NCBI GenBank assembly: GCA_030589965.1
Contig: JAUUZM010000006.1
Span: 1 to 20,332 of the forward strand
Direction of reading: 5' to 3'
Length of the DNA: 20,332 bases
Source: Bacteroides sp.
Lineage (GTDB): Bacteria; Bacteroidota; Bacteroidia; Bacteroidales; SM23-62
Shown here: in pieces, positions 1 to 8,191 of the stretch
Position numbering within the stretch: position 1 is the first letter of the stretch
Layout: the number at the start of each line of letters is the position of its first letter
Translations under genes and position numbers: made by a program
The notes under the pieces: generated by a model
What the model was told of the DNA's origin: nothing
Database searches by the model: none
Seen by the model: only the letters and a program-made list of their open reading frames with translations

Positions 1-2
1 AT

Positions 3-1220
3 CGTTTTATCCCATACTCCAGGAATAACAGTTCTCTACCAGAAGAGTTCTCGGGTCCGATTGAATTTAACAGTGATAAGCATCTATGGTTTGGTTATAA
101 ATATCAGAGCGATGTAAAAAGGACTGCTACAGGCTATCTTTCCCGTCCGGCGCTCCAGGAAACCGCAATTATTACAGCTGATAAACCCAGCCTGATATTC
201 TGTTACGGTGATAGCCTTACACTTTCGGCTGAAAAGGACAGGGCCAGCTATGTATGGCCTGATGGATCTAATTCGGATACCTACAGGCTTTATGATGCCG
301 ATACGGTGGAGGTAGCAGTAGAGGGTGATAATCAGTGTTTCTATTACGACACCATAAAGGTTGATGTCCAGAAGGTATTTGAAGAGGAAAAGGTTTGTGC
401 AGTTAGTGTTGATACCTCTCAGCAAAACATTATAATCTGGGAAAAAACTCAGGAAGTTGGCACAAAATTTTATCATATATACCGTGAAATGGCAGTTCTG
501 GATTCCTTTGAGTATATCGGGCAGGTAAGAGCAGATAGTCTAAGTGTATTTGCGGATCCCGATGTGGATCCCAGAGAACGATCGGTAAAATATAAGATTA
601 CTTCAGTGGATACCTGCGGAAATGAATCAGGTAAAAGTTTTTATCACAGAACTTTACATTTGACAATTAATAAGGGTAATAAGCTTGGTGAGGTGAATCT
701 GATATGGTCTCATTACGAGGGAATAAACTTTCCGACTTATTATATCTACAGGGGCAGCAGTCCGGATAAATTGGTAAAATATGACTCCATTTCAAGCGGA
801 AATAATTCCTGGACGGATGTGAATGCTTTTGATACCCTGTATTATGTCCTGGCAGTACCATTGTCCGGAGCCTGCAGGCCTACATGGAATAAGAAAATGG
901 GGACGGGTCCTTACAATCATTCCCTTTCCAATATGGATGACAATAAAAAAGTTTTAAGCTATATAGGAGACTTGAAGGCTGCCATGGAAATACGCTCGTA
1001 TCCAAATCCTTTTTCCGAGCTTACCCGGATTGAATATCCGGATCCGAGTGATGCAGATTATCAACTAAGGGTATATGACCTTGGCGGGAAAATTGTCCGT
1101 GAGATGCATGGAATTAATGGCGGAGAGGTATTCTTTGAACGGGAGAACCTGCCTGCCGGATATTACATATTTGAACTTCAGGGAAAAAACCTGTACAGGG
1201 GGAAATTTATTATCAGGTAA
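3..1220 (+). CDS. T9SS-exported surface protein, C-terminal part (5' end outside window)
   Basis: The frame is open from the left edge (about 100 codons before the first internal ATG), so only the C-terminal ~405 residues are visible. Near the left end is an Ig/PKD-like segment of the kind common in Bacteroidota adhesins (CYGDSLTLSA, then a YVWPDGSN core). Two fibronectin-III-like segments follow, recognisable from their YHIYRE and YYIYRGSS strands. The last ~75 residues are a type A T9SS C-terminal sorting domain: YPNPFSELTRIEY, a LRVYDLGGKIVR strand, LPAGYYIFEL and a basic end, LYRGKFIIR. By family knowledge the protein crosses the inner membrane by Sec and the outer membrane by T9SS, and the sorting domain is removed when it is anchored or released. 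Any catalytic or binding domain lies outside the window, so its specific role is unknown. The stop codon overlaps the 3' end of lon, convergently, by 8 bp. Confidence 0.85.
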   Translation, partial: RFIPYSRNNSSLPEEFSGPIEFNSDKHLWFGYKYQSDVKRTATGYLSRPALQETAIITADKPSLIFCYGDSLTLSAEKDRASYVWPDGSNSDTYRLYDADTVEVAVEGDNQCFYYDTIKVDVQKVFEEEKVCAVSVDTSQQNIIIWEKTQEVGTKFYHIYREMAVLDSFEYIGQVRADSLSVFADPDVDPRERSVKYKITSVDTCGNESGKSFYHRTLHLTINKGNKLGEVNLIWSHYEGINFPTYYIYRGSSPDKLVKYDSISSGNNSWTDVNAFDTLYYVLAVPLSGACRPTWNKKMGTGPYNHSLSNMDDNKKVLSYIGDLKAAMEIRSYPNPFSELTRIEYPDPSDADYQLRVYDLGGKIVREMHGINGGEVFFERENLPAGYYIFELQGKNLYRGKFIIR

Positions 1221-3669
1221 TTTTCATTGCCCCGGAAATCTTTTGTTTCAAAAGGGCTTTTTCCAACACATCCATGATGTTTGTAACGTAGTTGAATTCG
1301 AGTCCGCTCAAATAAATTTCCTTGATCTCAGAGATGTTCCTTTCATTTTCACTTGAAAGGATAATCTCTTTTACACCAGCTCTTTTCGCTGCAAGTATCT
1401 TTTCCTTTATTCCACCAACCGGCAATACTTTTCCCCGGAGGGTAATCTCACCGGTCATGGCAATACTTTTCCTGACCTTTCTCTGTGTAAAAGCGGAGGC
1501 AATGGAAGTTACCATGGTAATTCCCGCAGAGGGACCATCTTTTGGAATCGCTCCTTCAGGTACGTGCACATGGATATTCCATTTTCTGAACACTTCCGGA
1601 TCCAGTCCCAAAATATTACTATGAGACTTCAGGTATTCAAGAGCAATTATGGCAGATTCCTTCATAACCTCACCCAGGTTTCCGGTGAGGGTAAGCTTTC
1701 CGTCTCCTTTGCTTAAGCTGGTTTCAACAAAGAGAATCTCACCTCCGACAGAGGTCCATGCAAGGCCGGTAACCACGCCGGCATATTCATTACTGATGGT
1801 TTTGTCTTTCAGGAACCTGGGTACTCCAACCAGATTTTTTATTTCATCCCTGGTAAGAAGCCTGTCCGGTTTTTCTTCAAAGGCAATCTTTTTTGCCACA
1901 CTCCGTATCACTTTCGCGACAAGCTTGTCCAATTGCCTTACCCCGGATTCACGGGTATAATGCTCAACCATGTACTCGATCACTTTTTTGGGAAAGCTTA
2001 GCTGTACCTTATCCAATCCATGGTTTTCAAGCTGTTTGGGTATCAGATGCCGTTTTGCAATCTCTACCTTTTCTTCAATTATGTAGCCACTTACATCAAT
2101 AACCTCCATTCGGTCGAGTAGTGCTGGATGAATGTTAGATGTTGTATTCGCTGTCGCAATGAACATTACCCTTGAAAGATCGTATTCCAGTTCAAGATAA
2201 TTATCATAGAATGTGCTGTTCTGTTCCGGATCGAGCACCTCAAGCAATGCAGATGCTGGATCGCCATGGGCACTCCTGCCAACCTTATCGATCTCATCCA
2301 GTACGAAAACCGGGTTGGATGATTTTCCTTTTTTAAGGTTTTGAATGATTCTTCCAGGCATAGCCCCAATATAGGTTTTGCGATGTCCTCTGATCTCAGA
2401 TTCATCATGCAATCCGCCCAAAGACATTCTCAGGTAGTTCCTTTTTAATGCGGAGGCAACCGATTTTCCAAGGGAGGTTTTACCGACTCCCGGGGGACCA
2501 ACAAGACAGATGATGGGTGATTTCATGTCCCCTTTCAATTTCAATACTGCAAGGTGTTCCAGTATGCGATCCTTTACCTTATCCAGTCCATAATGATCAC
2601 GGTCAAGAATTTTCTCTGCCCTTGGCAGGTTGAAATCATCCTTGGTATACTCATTCCATGGCAGATCGATCAAGGTTTGAAGGTAGTTTGCCTGTACTGA
2701 GTATTCGGCTGTTGCAGGATTGATCCTCTGCATTTTTTCAAGCTCTTTTTCAAAGGTTTCACCTATTTCCTTCCCCCATTTCTTTTTAGTTGCCTTCTTT
2801 CGGAATTCCAGGACCTCCTTATCCATGGGACTTCCACCCAACTCATCCTGGATGGTCTTCATCTGCTGGTTCAGCATGAATTCTCTTTGCTGCTGGTCCA
2901 GATCAGTTTTTACCTTTGATTGTATATCGTTCTTCAGCTCAAGCATCTGAATTTCCTTAGAAAGATGTTCAAGCAGGCGAATACCCCTGGTTTTAAGGTC
3001 GTTTTCCTCGAGCAGCAATTGTTTGGCGCTCAGATCAAAATCAGAGTTCGAACAGATAAAATTGATCAGGAAGCTGGAACTTTCAATGTTTTTTACAGCA
3101 AATGAGGCTTCCGGGGGGATATTGGATGAAAGCTTAATGATTCTGAGAGAAAGGTCTTTGAGTGATCCAACTATGGCTTCAAATTCCTGGTCTCTGGTTT
3201 TCGGTTTTGTATCGGAGAGAGGGGAGGTTTTTGCAACGAAATAAGGTTCTTTTGATACAATTGACTCGATAATAAAACGTTTTTTGCCCTGGATTATAAT
3301 TGAGTTGGTTCCGTCAGGCATCTCAAGGATCCTGATTATCTGAGCCACTGTACCGACCCCATAAAGATCTTTAAAATCAGGATCGTCCATATCGGGATCA
3401 GTTTGGGCAACCGTGCCAATGATTTTATCTTTTTTATAAACCTCCTTTATCAGGCGGATGGATTTTTCCCTTCCAACCGTTATCGGGATCACAACTCCCG
3501 GAAATAAAACCGTATTACGAAGTGGGAGCAGGGGGAGAAGTTCCGGCACCTCACTTCCATCTAAAACTTCTTCATCCTCATCTGAAATGAGAGGTATAAA
3601 ATCGCTGTCCTCGTCAATAGCGCTTAAAACAATATTTTGTATTAATTCTTTCTCTGTTTTCTTGCCCAT
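1213..3669 (-). CDS. lon: ATP-dependent protease Lon (LonA type)
   Basis: This is a full-length LonA, 818 residues, a cytosolic AAA+ serine protease that degrades misfolded and regulatory proteins. The N-terminal substrate-recognition domain covers about residues 40-240 and starts with LLPLLPLRNTVLFPGVV. A helical region follows (RRE-like QQREFMLNQQMKTIQDELG). The AAA+ module has Walker A GPPGVGKTS (about 390-398), Walker B VFVLDEIDKV and a sensor segment FIATANT. The C-terminal protease domain holds the Ser-Lys dyad: Ser714 in PKDGPSAGITM and Lys757 in GGIKEKILAAKRAG, the same 43-residue spacing as E. coli Ser679/Lys722. The N-terminus carries an extra acidic segment of about 35 residues (IDEDSDFIPLISDEDEEVLD). 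It may be co-transcribed with the upstream glmU-like gene, 102 bp away; I found no convincing promoter in that gap. All key residues are intact. Confidence 0.98.
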   Translation of the reverse strand: MGKKTEKELIQNIVLSAIDEDSDFIPLISDEDEEVLDGSEVPELLPLLPLRNTVLFPGVVIPITVGREKSIRLIKEVYKKDKIIGTVAQTDPDMDDPDFKDLYGVGTVAQIIRILEMPDGTNSIIIQGKKRFIIESIVSKEPYFVAKTSPLSDTKPKTRDQEFEAIVGSLKDLSLRIIKLSSNIPPEASFAVKNIESSSFLINFICSNSDFDLSAKQLLLEENDLKTRGIRLLEHLSKEIQMLELKNDIQSKVKTDLDQQQREFMLNQQMKTIQDELGGSPMDKEVLEFRKKATKKKWGKEIGETFEKELEKMQRINPATAEYSVQANYLQTLIDLPWNEYTKDDFNLPRAEKILDRDHYGLDKVKDRILEHLAVLKLKGDMKSPIICLVGPPGVGKTSLGKSVASALKRNYLRMSLGGLHDESEIRGHRKTYIGAMPGRIIQNLKKGKSSNPVFVLDEIDKVGRSAHGDPASALLEVLDPEQNSTFYDNYLELEYDLSRVMFIATANTTSNIHPALLDRMEVIDVSGYIIEEKVEIAKRHLIPKQLENHGLDKVQLSFPKKVIEYMVEHYTRESGVRQLDKLVAKVIRSVAKKIAFEEKPDRLLTRDEIKNLVGVPRFLKDKTISNEYAGVVTGLAWTSVGGEILFVETSLSKGDGKLTLTGNLGEVMKESAIIALEYLKSHSNILGLDPEVFRKWNIHVHVPEGAIPKDGPSAGITMVTSIASAFTQRKVRKSIAMTGEITLRGKVLPVGGIKEKILAAKRAGVKEIILSSENERNISEIKEIYLSGLEFNYVTNIMDVLEKALLKQKISGAMKIT

Positions 3670-3771
3670 AGCTATAAAATCTCTTTCACAAATCAGTCAA
3701 CTTGTCAGTATTATTAAAAAACAAATGCAGTTCCTGTATATGACAATTGCTGTGCCAAAAAGACTGGGGAG

Positions 3772-4959
3772 TCAGGTCCGGTATTTTTCAGTCATACTGA
3801 ATACCTCGGAAAGTATATTCTTTTCAACCGTATCGAACTCAATATCACGGCGGTCCATGACTTCCTCTGCGACTTCAAAGGCTTTATTCAACTGATAGGT
3901 AGTAAATCCACCTGCTCCTCCCCATGAGAAGGAGGGAATGAAGTTTCTGGGGAAGCCGGAACCAAAAATATTTGCATTTACTCCGACTACTGTTCCGGTA
4001 TTGAACATCGTATTTATCCCACATTTCGAATGATCTCCCATTATGAGTCCACAGAAAATCAGTCCGCTGGGGATAAACTTTTCTTCCCGGTAATTCCAGA
4101 GTCTTACTGTTGCATAATTATTCTTCAGGTTGGAAATATTTGAATCAGCACCAATATTACACCATTCCCCAATGACAGAATTTCCGAGGAATCCATCATG
4201 AGCTTTATTTGAATACCCAAATAATATGGAATTGTTTAATTCACCTCCAACTTTGCAGTGGGGACCAATGCATGTCGGCCCATAGATTTTTGTACCGAGT
4301 TTCAGCGTGGAATTATCACAGAGAGCAAAGGGTCCCCTGACAAGAGATCCTTCCATTATCTCCGCATTTCTACCAATGTAAATCGGACCGGATGATGTAT
4401 TCAGGCTTGCACCTTCAATCCTGGCTCCTTCTTCGATAAATATTTTTCCATCTCCCAGCAGGGTATTGGTTTTTGATATTTTTTCTGAATTCCTGCCTTG
4501 CGTTAAAAGTTCAAAATCAGCCTGAAGAGCTTCTCCATTCTGTCCAAAAATATCCCAGGGAAATTCCACACTAAGAAGACCCTCTCCATATTCTATTATT
4601 TGAGCATCTGCATTTTTCCCGGGATCAAAGCTTTCAGCCGCCTGTCTGTCGAGTTTTACGGCTATAAGTTTTTCTTCTGCATATAGAGCTTGTCCCAATT
4701 TCAAGGAATGAATCTTCTCAAGCAGTTGATCATCCGGGAGAACAGACCCATTTATCATCAGGTTGGAATCCCCATACTCAGCTGGAAATTTCCCGGAAAG
4801 ATAGGGCTGGGTAAACCAGCTGATTCCGGATTGCAGAAATCTTTCCCATTTCTCATGAATTTTGAGAATACCTATCCTGATTTCACTTACCGGACGGGTA
4901 TAGGTTAGGGGCAGAAGATTATCCCTTGTTAGGGGTGGATCGAAAAGGATGTAATTCAT
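3772..4959 (-). CDS. Bacteroidota-type GlmU-like sugar-1-phosphate nucleotidyl/acetyltransferase
   Basis: The protein has 395 residues and belongs, by recognition, to the alternative GlmU family found in Bacteroidota. That family is annotated as a putative UDP-GlcNAc diphosphorylase/glucosamine-1-phosphate N-acetyltransferase, feeding UDP-GlcNAc into peptidoglycan and LPS. The N-terminal third is a degenerate nucleotidyltransferase-like domain opening with MNYILFDPP and NLLPLTYTRPVSEIRIGI. It lacks the canonical GxGTRM nucleotide-binding loop of E. coli GlmU. Residues ~165-330 form a left-handed beta-helix with hexapeptide repeats (IYIGRNAEI, TCIGPHCKVG, SVIGEWCNIGADS), and the family-typical end FNTGTVVGVNANIFG is present. 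The ATG follows a terminator hairpin by only about 20 bp and has no Shine-Dalgarno sequence, so how it is transcribed is unclear. The biochemical activity of the first domain is inferred from the family. Confidence 0.88.
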   Translation of the reverse strand: MNYILFDPPLTRDNLLPLTYTRPVSEIRIGILKIHEKWERFLQSGISWFTQPYLSGKFPAEYGDSNLMINGSVLPDDQLLEKIHSLKLGQALYAEEKLIAVKLDRQAAESFDPGKNADAQIIEYGEGLLSVEFPWDIFGQNGEALQADFELLTQGRNSEKISKTNTLLGDGKIFIEEGARIEGASLNTSSGPIYIGRNAEIMEGSLVRGPFALCDNSTLKLGTKIYGPTCIGPHCKVGGELNNSILFGYSNKAHDGFLGNSVIGEWCNIGADSNISNLKNNYATVRLWNYREEKFIPSGLIFCGLIMGDHSKCGINTMFNTGTVVGVNANIFGSGFPRNFIPSFSWGGAGGFTTYQLNKAFEVAEEVMDRRDIEFDTVEKNILSEVFSMTEKYRT

Positions 4960-4970
4960 GAATATAAAAA

Positions 4971-5007
4971 TAAAAAAAAACTCCGGTATTCAGGAGAATG
5001 CCGGAGT
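4971..5007 (-). terminator. Rho-independent terminator of rpmE2
   Basis: Read on the minus strand, an 11-bp stem (ACTCCGGCATT pairing with AATACCGGAGT, one G-U pair) closes a 6-base loop. It is followed directly by a run of nine T and a further T-rich stretch. It lies 25 bp downstream of the rpmE2 stop codon. It also sits only ~20 bp upstream of the glmU-like start codon, so it separates or attenuates the two genes. Confidence 0.9.
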
Positions 5008-5031
5008 ATGCTTTGCAGGATTTTTTGGGAT

Positions 5032-5307
5032 TTATCCCTCCTGAGGCTTTTTCTTGTCCATATGCTTTTTATAGCGGGTGTTGAATTTATCAACCCTGCC
5101 TGCTGTATCAACCAGTTTCATTTTGCCGGTATAGAATGGATGGGATGTATTTGAGATTTCCAGCTTTATCAGCGGGTATTCCTTCCCATCATCCATTTTG
5201 ATGGTTTCTTTTGAGCCTGCGGTGGATTTTGTATAGAATGTATATCCGTTGGACATATCCTTAAAGACCACTGTTCTGTAATTATCCGGATGAATATCTT
5301 TTTTCAT
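5032..5307 (-). CDS. rpmE2: 50S ribosomal protein L31, type B
   Basis: This 91-residue large-subunit ribosomal protein starts MKKDIHPDNYRTVVFKDMS and contains the L31 core segment SNTSHPFYTGKMKLVDTAGR followed by VDKFNTRYKK. It has no cysteine at all, so it is the zinc-independent C-minus (type B) form. By family knowledge this form can replace zinc-binding L31 in bacteria that have both; in many Bacteroidota it is the standard copy. I chose the start at 5307 because homologues begin MKKDIHP and a purine-rich AGAGAAGAGA precedes it; a longer in-frame reading to 5382 would swallow the promoter. It has its own promoter (5342-5370) and terminator (4971-5007), so it is probably monocistronic. Confidence 0.96.
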   Translation of the reverse strand: MKKDIHPDNYRTVVFKDMSNGYTFYTKSTAGSKETIKMDDGKEYPLIKLEISNTSHPFYTGKMKLVDTAGRVDKFNTRYKKHMDKKKPQEG

Positions 5308-5341
5308 TTCTCTTCTCTGTTTATGCAAACATTTGGGCATG

Positions 5342-5370
5342 CAAAAATACATAATGTTTTTAAATTTCAA
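5342..5370 (-). promoter_or_regulatory. Bacteroidota housekeeping promoter of rpmE2
   Basis: On the minus strand TTG (5368-5370) is followed by an 18-base spacer and TATTTTTG (5342-5349), an exact match to the -33 TTG / -7 TAnnTTTG consensus of Bacteroidota sigma-ABfr promoters. Transcription would begin near 5335, giving a leader of about 28 bases before the rpmE2 ATG. Confidence 0.75.
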
Positions 5371-5421
5371 AAAGATTAACATTCTTTTCTGAAAGGGCTT
5401 GCATGCTTTGACTTTTATGTG

Positions 5422-6690
5422 TTATAATTCTTTGTTTTTGAGGAAGTTATGCTTGGGGTGTTTCTCCTCGGGATTGAAGTTTATCTCTTCCTGGTAGTCA
5501 CCTTCATGCTGTTGCTTAAATTTATCCATATATTCCGGCATAAATCTTTCAAATTTTGCCTTCCGGTCAAATAGATACCTTAGAGTGAGGTGCTTTTTGG
5601 CGAGTTTTCCTCCTACAGCTTCATACATTGACCTCATTTTAGGATTAAAATCACCAACCCAGGATAATTCCACCTCTGTCAGCCAATACTTTTTCTTAAA
5701 AGGTATTTCAAGATTTTTAAAAATACCTGATTCGATTCCCATGTTCCGAAATTTTGGTACCACACCTGCTGCAATCGCCCTCACCCTGGTCACTTTGCGG
5801 GTTTTGAGATAATATAGAAATCGCAGTTTGTTCAGCAAATGCAGCTTCCCATTTAAATGTTTGAGAATCTGGTTAACATCCGGGAAAATGATATAGAATG
5901 CTATGGGTTCCCCTTTATGGTAAACAAACCAGATCAGGTCTTCTTCTATAAATGCTTTCGCTTGATTCAGGGCATTGGTAAGATCTTCCAGATCCATTGG
6001 GACAAAATCATCCTTGAATTCTGACCAGGCCTTATTGAATACTTTTATAACATCAGCCGCATATTTTTCAGCCTGGTCTAACTTGGAATGTCTGAATTCA
6101 TAGTCCTTTTTTTTGCTTATCCAGTCTGCGATTTTCCAGAATCTTTCAGGAAATGGCCGGGTTATATCTATATGATAACTGTATTGCTGAAAGTAGGTCA
6201 GGAATCCATAATTTTCAAACAATTCTCTGTAATATGGGAAATTATAAGGCATCCCATAACCCGGTTGTGTAAATCCGGCAATGAGCAGTCCCCAGTTCGT
6301 ATTATTGGTCCCGAAATTCACCGGTCCGTCCATGGCTCCCATGCCCTCGTCCTTTAGCCAATCCCTTGCCACATCAAACAGCATATTGGCAGCATTCTGG
6401 TCATTAATGCAGTCAAACCAGCCTATTCCCCCGGTAAACTGCTTGTTTTGTGTAGCCAGGTTCATGTTATAGAAAGCGGCAATTCTTCCGATCAGTTTAT
6501 GGTCTTCACTACATAGGATCCATCTCCTGGCATTTCCTCTGTTAAAGAGCTTGTTTTTCTCCGGATCAAATGCAGAAATGGTATCCTGGTCCAGCGGTGT
6601 GACCCAGAAGGGGTCCTTCCTGTAAAGGATTTTTGGGACCTTAATAAAGTCTTTGCGTGTTCTCTTGTCCGAAACTTCAATCAGTCTCAT
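5422..6690 (-). CDS. GNAT-fold protein of the YghO / bacterial ceramide synthase-like group
   Basis: A 422-residue cytosolic protein without signal peptide or membrane segment. It opens with MRLIEVSDKRTRKDFIKVP and has a long conserved middle (GPVNFGTNNTNWGLLI, GMPYNFPYYRELFENYGF). The C-terminal half looks like a GNAT acyltransferase: an acyl-CoA-loop-like stretch VVPKFRNMGIESGIFKNLE at about 305-325, and a motif-B-like FNPKMRSMYEAVGGK around 346-360. From memory it resembles the YghO/BcerS-like family, which includes the ceramide synthase described in Caulobacter. That assignment is by recognition and was not searched. It starts 4 bp after the class V PLP enzyme stops, so the two are co-translated. 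A role in N-acylation, possibly of a sphingoid base or other lipid amine, is inference. Confidence 0.65.
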   Translation of the reverse strand: MRLIEVSDKRTRKDFIKVPKILYRKDPFWVTPLDQDTISAFDPEKNKLFNRGNARRWILCSEDHKLIGRIAAFYNMNLATQNKQFTGGIGWFDCINDQNAANMLFDVARDWLKDEGMGAMDGPVNFGTNNTNWGLLIAGFTQPGYGMPYNFPYYRELFENYGFLTYFQQYSYHIDITRPFPERFWKIADWISKKKDYEFRHSKLDQAEKYAADVIKVFNKAWSEFKDDFVPMDLEDLTNALNQAKAFIEEDLIWFVYHKGEPIAFYIIFPDVNQILKHLNGKLHLLNKLRFLYYLKTRKVTRVRAIAAGVVPKFRNMGIESGIFKNLEIPFKKKYWLTEVELSWVGDFNPKMRSMYEAVGGKLAKKHLTLRYLFDRKAKFERFMPEYMDKFKQQHEGDYQEEINFNPEEKHPKHNFLKNKEL

Positions 6691-6694
6691 CTAG

Positions 6695-8185
6695 TCAAAG
6701 TTTGAACCATTCAATATGCCTGTCGGAAGGATTCGATACCTGGTCCTGATGCATATACTCATTGGTACGTTTTAAATATACATAATCCTGTTTCCATTCT
6801 GCAAAATTTGCAATAATTAATTCAAGTGATTGAATGAAATGGATGACTTCATCATTTGAGGAAGTTGGATGAAGGGACCAACGCACCCAGCCGGGTTTCT
6901 CGGATAAGTCACCATGATTGATCTTATCGGTGATTTCCCGGGATCTTTCATAGCTTACTTCCAGGAGGTAGTGACCATAAGTGCCTGCACAAACGCAACC
7001 TCCACGTACCTGTATGCCAAAGCGGTCACTGAGCAGCTTCACCAGAAGGTTAAAATGAATGGCTTCGTGGTAGAATGAGATGACCCCGAGCCTGTCCTCT
7101 ATATTATCAGCCAGAATATGAACCCCCTTTATCTTTTTCAGTCCGTCGAAAGCCAGGGCTACCAGCTCATGCTCTCTTTTGAGTATGTTTTCCACTCCCA
7201 TTTTATTTTTGAGCTCACATGCCAGGGCAGCTCTTATAGATTGGAGGAAGCCGGGTGTTCCTCCATCTTCACGTACCTCAATATCGTCTACGTATTTGTA
7301 ATTTCCCCATGGGTTGGTCCAGTCCACCGTACCTCCACCCGGGTTATCCGGGACTTCAGAGCGGTACATGCTTTTATCAAATATAAGTACACCGGATGCT
7401 CCGGGTCCGCCCAGAAACTTATGTGGAGAAAAGTAAATGGCATCCAGCTTCATATCAGGATCCTCCGGGTGCATGTCTATATCAACGTAGGGAGCGGATG
7501 CCGCAAAATCTACAAAGCAGGCCCCCCCATATTCATGCATGATCTTTGCTATTTCATGGTAAGGGGTCTCTATCCCGGTGACATTAGAGCAAGCGGTAAA
7601 AGCACCTATCTTGAATTCACGGTCCTTGTATTTTTCAAGTTTTAGTCGGAGGTCATCCAGGTCGATCAGTAAATCCTTGTCCGGATTTATCATAACCACT
7701 TCAGTATTTGTTTCGTACCAGGAAGTCTGGTTGGAATGATGCTCCATATGCGAGATGAATACAACGGGCTTATCCATTATCTGAATACAATCTTTGCCGA
7801 CCAGCCTCCCGCAACTTTTTAATCCAAGAATCCTTTGAAGCTTATTAACGACGGCCGTCATTCCAAATCCGGCAGTAATAATTATATCATTCGGACCAGC
7901 ATTTACATGCTGTTTGATCAACTGGTGTGAATACCGGTAGGAATTGGTCATTAGTTCCCCGGTTTCACTGGCCTCAGTATGAGTATTAGCGACAAATGGG
8001 CCAAAATCTCCCACCAGCTTTTTTTCAATCGGTGCATACAAGCGCCCGCTTGCAATCCAGTCCCCATAAACTATCTCCTGCTCACCATAAGGACTTTCGT
8101 ATTTTTGATTAATTCCTATGATTTGTTCCCTGAAGGGCAGGAAGTATTTTTCAAGTTCTGTCATCTCGACCGGTTTATGATTCAT
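6695..8185 (-). CDS. class V aminotransferase-fold PLP enzyme (cysteine desulfurase-like)
   Basis: A 496-residue cytosolic fold-type I PLP enzyme. The N-terminal GDWIASGRLYAPIEKKL and NTHTEASETGELM segments are typical of the SufS/isopenicillin-epimerase-like class V group. The PLP-binding lysine is Lys256 in YFSPHKFLGGPGA, and the cofactor-contacting aspartate lies in GGACFVDFAASAPY. A C-terminal GGCVCAGTYGHYLLEVS segment carries two cysteines near where desulfurases have the reactive cysteine, but the context is not the usual SufS loop. It is longer than typical SufS (about 400-410 residues). It lies 6 bp from the BI-1 gene and 4 bp from the acyltransferase-like gene, so all three are one operon. 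No suf or isc genes are nearby, which argues against a routine Fe-S role. The substrate is unknown. Confidence 0.8.
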   Translation of the reverse strand: MNHKPVEMTELEKYFLPFREQIIGINQKYESPYGEQEIVYGDWIASGRLYAPIEKKLVGDFGPFVANTHTEASETGELMTNSYRYSHQLIKQHVNAGPNDIIITAGFGMTAVVNKLQRILGLKSCGRLVGKDCIQIMDKPVVFISHMEHHSNQTSWYETNTEVVMINPDKDLLIDLDDLRLKLEKYKDREFKIGAFTACSNVTGIETPYHEIAKIMHEYGGACFVDFAASAPYVDIDMHPEDPDMKLDAIYFSPHKFLGGPGASGVLIFDKSMYRSEVPDNPGGGTVDWTNPWGNYKYVDDIEVREDGGTPGFLQSIRAALACELKNKMGVENILKREHELVALAFDGLKKIKGVHILADNIEDRLGVISFYHEAIHFNLLVKLLSDRFGIQVRGGCVCAGTYGHYLLEVSYERSREITDKINHGDLSEKPGWVRWSLHPTSSNDEVIHFIQSLELIIANFAEWKQDYVYLKRTNEYMHQDQVSNPSDRHIEWFKL

Positions 8186-8191
8186 TATTCA

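Noticed and set aside
306..1220. ATG-like start for the left-edge gene near 306
   Set aside because: The frame stays open and protein-like to the window edge, so the gene begins outside.
3670..3771. lon promoter candidate (minus-strand TGCATTTG, 3722-3729)
   Set aside because: It has a mismatch in the -7 element and no TTG at 18-21 bases upstream; a TTGACT/TATAGC pair nearer the start is E. coli-like, not Bacteroidota-like.
5308..5382. N-terminal extension of L31 (start at 5382)
   Set aside because: It has no similarity to L31, covers a perfect promoter, and the family start MKKDIHP has a purine-rich stretch before it.
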